The notes under the pieces were generated by a model, which was not told the DNA's origin, searched no databases, and saw only the letters and a list, made by a program, of their open reading frames with translations. From NCBI RefSeq assembly GCF_003955715.1, contig NZ_CP034463.1, positions 9,300,001 through 9,364,000 on the forward strand: DNA of 64,000 nt, in the 5' to 3' direction. How positions within the stretch are numbered: the first letter of the stretch is position 1; each line of letters starts with the position of its first letter. A program made the position numbers and the translations under genes. Positions 60,634 through 64,000 of this stretch are shown here, in pieces. Source of the DNA: Streptomyces aquilus (GTDB lineage: Bacteria; Actinomycetota; Actinomycetes; Streptomycetales; Streptomycetaceae).

Positions 60634-61956
60634 TCAGGGCTGGAACGGCAGCAGGGCGCAGGCGGACGTGACCGGTTTGCCGTTGAGGCGATCCGTCAGC
60701 CAGGAGATGGCGTCGCCCTGGTCGGTGAGCAGGGGAGCAAAATGGTTGATCAGCCCGCGGCCCGCGTCGGGCAGGATCACCGGCTTGTAGGTGACGTTGC
60801 CGCCCAACCGGCACCAGTCCACGGCGAGGCCGCGGGCCTGCGCGTGCGGCACCAGATCGTCGCTCGTGCCGGTTGCCAGCCGGACGGGCCCGCTCGGGCG
60901 GGTGGTGCCGATGCGCTGCTCGTCGAGGAAGGCCTGGAGGGCGGGTTCCGCGGCGATGACGTCGCTGATGGACCTGCCGTCGGTCGTCCAGGCGGTGCTC
61001 CGCGCCGAGTTGTACGCGAACAGCGCGTCCCCCACGCACATGGTGGACAGGTCGTCGAGCGCCGCGCGGCCGGCCGCGTTGAGATGGGCGTCGGCGATCG
61101 GTCGCAGAGCGGGGTCGGACTGGAGGAAGCCGTTGACGGACCAGCCCAGTGCGCCGGCGAGGTCGCTGCCGTCGATGGCCTTGGTGACCTGGGTCAGGTC
61201 GGCGGGCGGCGCCCCCGCGTAGGTGCCGGCGATCAGGACGTCGGGAGCGTAGGCGGACTGGAGTTCGGCGGCCGCGGCGGTGGCGCCGCCGCCCTGGCTG
61301 TAGCCGAACAGGGCCACGCGTGAGGCGGGGGTGAGCGAGGGGCCGGGGAGCGAACGGGCGGCGCGGACGGCGTCCAGGACGGCGTGGGCCTCGTCCACCC
61401 GGTTGACGTACGTGTGCAGCCGGTCCGTCGCGCCGAGGCCGGCGTAGTCGGTGACGACGACGGCGATGCCCTTGGCGAGCAGGCGGTAGACGGCCAGATC
61501 CTCGTAACCGACGGAAATGGTCTGCCCGTTGAGCTGGAGGGGGTGTTCGAGACCGAGGGAGGCGGCGCACTGGTCGCCCTGTCCCATGGTCCCGGGCGCC
61601 AGCGCGACCAGCGGCCGAGGGCCGGTGCCCGGCCAGGCGGCGGAGGGCTCGATGTACGCGCCCGTCACCGCCACGGGCCGGCCGTTGGAGTCGGTGGACT
61701 TGTACATCAGGCGGGTGGCTCTGCCGGGGAGCGGGCCGTCGAGGCCGGGCAGGCTCAGCGCGAGCGGCAGCGGCTCGCTGCGGACCAGCGCTCCGTTCGC
61801 GGCCGGAAGCGTCGCGGGCGGGTTGTAGAACGCGGGGATGGTGACGCCGCGGGAGACCACGGTGCCGCCGTCGGCGGCCAGCGCCGGGACGGTCGAGGCG
61901 CCGAGGCAGGCGGCGGCCGTGACGGCCACGGCGGCGAGACGTACGGGAGCGGGCAT
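60634..61956 (-). CDS. Secreted lipase (LIP family)
   Basis: A 440-residue exported lipase. Signal peptide residues 1 to about 28 (AVAVTAAACLGASTVPALA), nucleophile-Ser motif GYSQGG (about residue 216), and catalytic Asp/His in the C-terminal third (TGTSDDLVPH, GLINHFAP). Matches secretory triacylglycerol lipases related to fungal LIP enzymes. It has its own promoter region with repeat elements and no operon partner. Confidence 0.9.
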   Translation of the reverse strand: MPAPVRLAAVAVTAAACLGASTVPALAADGGTVVSRGVTIPAFYNPPATLPAANGALVRSEPLPLALSLPGLDGPLPGRATRLMYKSTDSNGRPVAVTGAYIEPSAAWPGTGPRPLVALAPGTMGQGDQCAASLGLEHPLQLNGQTISVGYEDLAVYRLLAKGIAVVVTDYAGLGATDRLHTYVNRVDEAHAVLDAVRAARSLPGPSLTPASRVALFGYSQGGGATAAAAELQSAYAPDVLIAGTYAGAPPADLTQVTKAIDGSDLAGALGWSVNGFLQSDPALRPIADAHLNAAGRAALDDLSTMCVGDALFAYNSARSTAWTTDGRSISDVIAAEPALQAFLDEQRIGTTRPSGPVRLATGTSDDLVPHAQARGLAVDWCRLGGNVTYKPVILPDAGRGLINHFAPLLTDQGDAISWLTDRLNGKPVTSACALLPFQP

Positions 61957-62112
61957 GCGAGACCTCCGGAGAAGAGGGAGGCCGAGCTTCAGGTGCGGCT
62001 CGGTGACCTGACGGACCGGTCGGATGGGACGCGGGCATGCGGAGGCGGTCGTCCCACCGTTGCTCCGATGCCACTCTTAGACGAAGTGTCAGGACGGTAG
62101 CGCCGTGAGGGT

Positions 62113-62129
62113 TACCGCGGGTAGCGGTA
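62113..62129. promoter_or_regulatory. Inverted repeat in the lipase/ABC intergenic region
   Basis: TACCGC (62113-62118), 5 bases, GCGGTA (62124-62129), with GGTTAC repeats nearby, within the 264-bp gap that holds the lipase promoter. No gene in the gap. Confidence 0.4.
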
Positions 62130-62220
62130 GGAAGGTTACGGTTCAGTAATATGCCGTCGCCGCTCTGCCGTTCTCTCCTGGAGGCCGCCGCACCCTCGGT
62201 GGAGGCACCGGGGGACCCGC

Positions 62221-62892
62221 TCAGACGGGCGTGACGCGTCCGTCGCGGACCTCGACGATCCGGTCGGCCACGCCGAGGTGGGTGCGGTCATGGGTGACCA
62301 CGACGGTGGATGTGTTCCGGCGCCGGGTGAGGCGGGCGAGCAAGTCGACGACGGCGGCGCCGCGTTCGTGGTCGAGCGCGCTCGTGGGCTCGTCGACCAG
62401 CAGGACGGTCGGGTCGTTCATCAGGGCACGGGCGATGTTGACGCGCTGACGCTGACCGCCCGAGAGCTGGTGGGGGCGGCGATGCGCCTGGCCGCCCAGG
62501 CCCACCGCGTCCAACAGGTGCTCCGCCCGGTCCCGGGCCTTGCCGGGGGAGCGGCCGGCGAGGTGGGCCATGACCTGGAGCTGTTCCGCGGCGGTGAGGG
62601 AGGGCAGGAGGTGGGGCTGCTGGAACACGATGCCGACCTTGTGCCGGCGCAGGTCGGTGAGTTCGCCGCGGGTCATGCCGGTGGTGGGGGTTCCGTCGAT
62701 GGTGACGGTCCCGGCGTCGGGGGTGACGAGGGTGGCGGCGACGGCCAGCAGACTGGACTTGCCGGACCCGGAAGGGCCGACCACGGCGGTCAGGCTCGCC
62801 CTGGGGACGTCCAGGGTGACGCGGTCGAGGGCGGTGAGGCGGCCCTCGCCGTCCGGGTAGGTGAGGGTGACGGCGGTCAGACGCAGGCTCAT
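62221..62892 (-). CDS. MacB/LolD-type ABC transporter ATP-binding protein
   Basis: A 223-residue ABC ATPase. Walker A GPSGSGKS (39-46), Q-loop FQQPHL, signature LSGGQ, Walker B VLLVDEP, H-loop THD. It pairs with the following FtsX-type permease; its ATG overlaps the permease stop (ATGA). Likely an exporter of lipids, peptides or drugs. Confidence 0.95.
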   Translation of the reverse strand: MSLRLTAVTLTYPDGEGRLTALDRVTLDVPRASLTAVVGPSGSGKSSLLAVAATLVTPDAGTVTIDGTPTTGMTRGELTDLRRHKVGIVFQQPHLLPSLTAAEQLQVMAHLAGRSPGKARDRAEHLLDAVGLGGQAHRRPHQLSGGQRQRVNIARALMNDPTVLLVDEPTSALDHERGAAVVDLLARLTRRRNTSTVVVTHDRTHLGVADRIVEVRDGRVTPV

Positions 62893-63977
62893 CGGGCGCT
62901 CCCCAGAGCGGTCAGCGGGTCGACGGAGGTGATCCGGCGGATGGACAGGGCGGACCCGAGCACGCCGAGCAGGACCGTCACCGCGGCCGGTACGAGAACG
63001 GTGGCGGGGGTCAGGACGAACGGCACCGTCGACCCGGCGACGAGGGCACCGACCCCGGCGGCGAGGCCGGTGCCGGCCAGCGTGCCGCCCACCAGGAGCA
63101 CGACGGCCTGCCCGAGAGCGTCCTTCAGCAGGTGCGCGGTGGAGGCGCCGAGGGCCTTGAGCACGGCGACGTCGGCACCGCGCTGGATGGTCCAGACGGT
63201 GAAGAAGGCGCCGACCACCAGGGTGGAGATGACGAACAGGAAGCCGCGCATCAGCTGGAGCGAGCCGTTCTCCGAGGCGTAGGAGCCGATCGCGGACAGC
63301 GAGTCGTCCTTGCCGACCGTGGTGGTGCCGACGGCCCGGTCGGTGGCCCGCACATCGGTGCCGGAGCCGGTGGTCAGCGCGATCACGGTCGCGGTCGGAC
63401 CGCCGCCGGCGCCGGCCGGGGGCGCCGCTTCACGCCACAGGTCGAGGCTGGTCCAGATGACCGGGACGTGGCTGAAGGAGGCGTCGCCGCGTACGGCGGC
63501 CACCTTCACCTTCTGCCCCGCCAGCGTGACGTCGTCCCCCCGCCGCACACCGAGGGCGTCGGCGGCCGGGACGGACAGCACCGCGGTGCGCGGCCCGATC
63601 CTGTCGCTGTCCGGGGCGAGCAGGGAGCCGGGGGTGACACCGAAGACGCCGACACCGGCGCTGCGGTCACCGGCGGTGGCGCGGGTGGTGGTGATGCCGA
63701 GCGGTTCGGCGCTGGTCACACCGGGCGTCCCGGCCCACCGCCGCCACTGCTGCTCGGTCACACTGGAGCCCGCGTACGACAGCTCCCGCCCGCCCCCGGA
63801 CCCGCCGAAGGCGATCAGGTCGGCGGGCAGGCCGGTGATCGCGGAGATGTTCTGCCGGCTCAGCCCGGCGGTCAGCCCCGACAACAGCCCGACCAGCAGG
63901 GTGATGAGCACGACGACGGTTCCCATCAGGGCGAACCGCCCCTTGGCGAACCTCAGGTCTCTCCAGGCGACGAACAC
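62889..63977 (-). CDS. FtsX-like ABC permease
   Basis: A 362-residue permease with an N-terminal helix (residues about 17-38), a large external MacB-PCD-type domain (about 45-240), and three C-terminal helices, the standard FtsX layout. GTG start at 63977; AAAGGA lies 12 bases upstream. Partner of the ABC ATPase; no accessory periplasmic protein here. The true start may lie slightly upstream beyond the window. Confidence 0.92.
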   Translation of the reverse strand: MFVAWRDLRFAKGRFALMGTVVVLITLLVGLLSGLTAGLSRQNISAITGLPADLIAFGGSGGGRELSYAGSSVTEQQWRRWAGTPGVTSAEPLGITTTRATAGDRSAGVGVFGVTPGSLLAPDSDRIGPRTAVLSVPAADALGVRRGDDVTLAGQKVKVAAVRGDASFSHVPVIWTSLDLWREAAPPAGAGGGPTATVIALTTGSGTDVRATDRAVGTTTVGKDDSLSAIGSYASENGSLQLMRGFLFVISTLVVGAFFTVWTIQRGADVAVLKALGASTAHLLKDALGQAVVLLVGGTLAGTGLAAGVGALVAGSTVPFVLTPATVLVPAAVTVLLGVLGSALSIRRITSVDPLTALGSAR

Positions 63978-64000
63978 GGTTACGGCCTGTCCTTTGCGGT

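Overview
This 64 kb window is chromosomal DNA of a high-GC actinomycete, almost certainly Streptomyces. Third codon positions are nearly all G or C, leucine TTA codons are almost absent, and many genes look leaderless. The families are typical of the genus: DUF6480, DUF5709, DUF1996 with a LAXTG-type sorting signal, SWIM and BrkB proteins, paired two-component genes, and the actinobacterial RRHVD leader peptide. I see no rRNA, tRNA, CRISPR array, insertion sequence or antibiotic gene cluster. Apart from the pieces noted, this is chromosomal gene content without signs of recent transfer.

Region by region. 1-628 holds a small-protein operon behind a sigma-B-like promoter. 666-13388 is one leftward operon of five genes: DUF4132, a 1635-residue unknown, a MoxR-type AAA ATPase, a DUF5682-VWA fusion and a SWIM zinc-finger protein. 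It matches the E. coli yehI-yehL-yehM-yehP-yehQ neighbourhood in gene types and order, and it starts at a site fitting the RecA-independent (PafBC) DNA-damage promoter. I regard it as the most interesting system here. 13451-16814 holds an unknown small protein, a sortase-anchored DUF1996 surface protein and a DUF5709 acidic protein. 16824-18366 is a Tat-exported molybdenum oxidoreductase behind a leaderless peptide ending Cys-Cys and a hairpin. 18380-19967 pairs a valine/leucine dehydrogenase-like enzyme with a divergent Lrp regulator. 19975-29163 carries assorted regulators (WYL, LysR), VOC, GH16, FUSC, BrkB, SDR and DUF899 proteins.

29198-32761 is a probable sulfur-scavenging operon of two flavin monooxygenases and a DUF1684 protein, preceded by a Cys-containing RRHVD leader peptide. 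32892-37508 holds a VOC protein, a membrane-anchored restriction-like protein with a TTA codon, an MFS exporter, a secreted protein, and a divergent thioesterase/HxlR pair. 37649-40702 is a 1017-residue GH18 chitinase-like protein whose third codon is TTA, closed by a strong terminator. 40762-44824 has a possible Cys-rich microprotein, a membrane protein, a NarL-type two-component pair and a second BrkB protein.

44864-51877 holds a P450 and the tyrosine/homogentisate route: hppD, hmgA, fahA, an IclR regulator, and an unknown gene between hmgA and fahA that could fill the isomerase step. 51973-55737 holds an epoxide hydrolase and a LacI-regulated GH1 beta-glucosidase with a perfect operator. 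55754-60559 is an IclR-controlled catabolic cluster (CMD protein, dipeptidase-like protein, amidohydrolase, ornithine cyclodeaminase-like). 60634-63977 holds a secreted lipase and a MacB-type ABC transporter.
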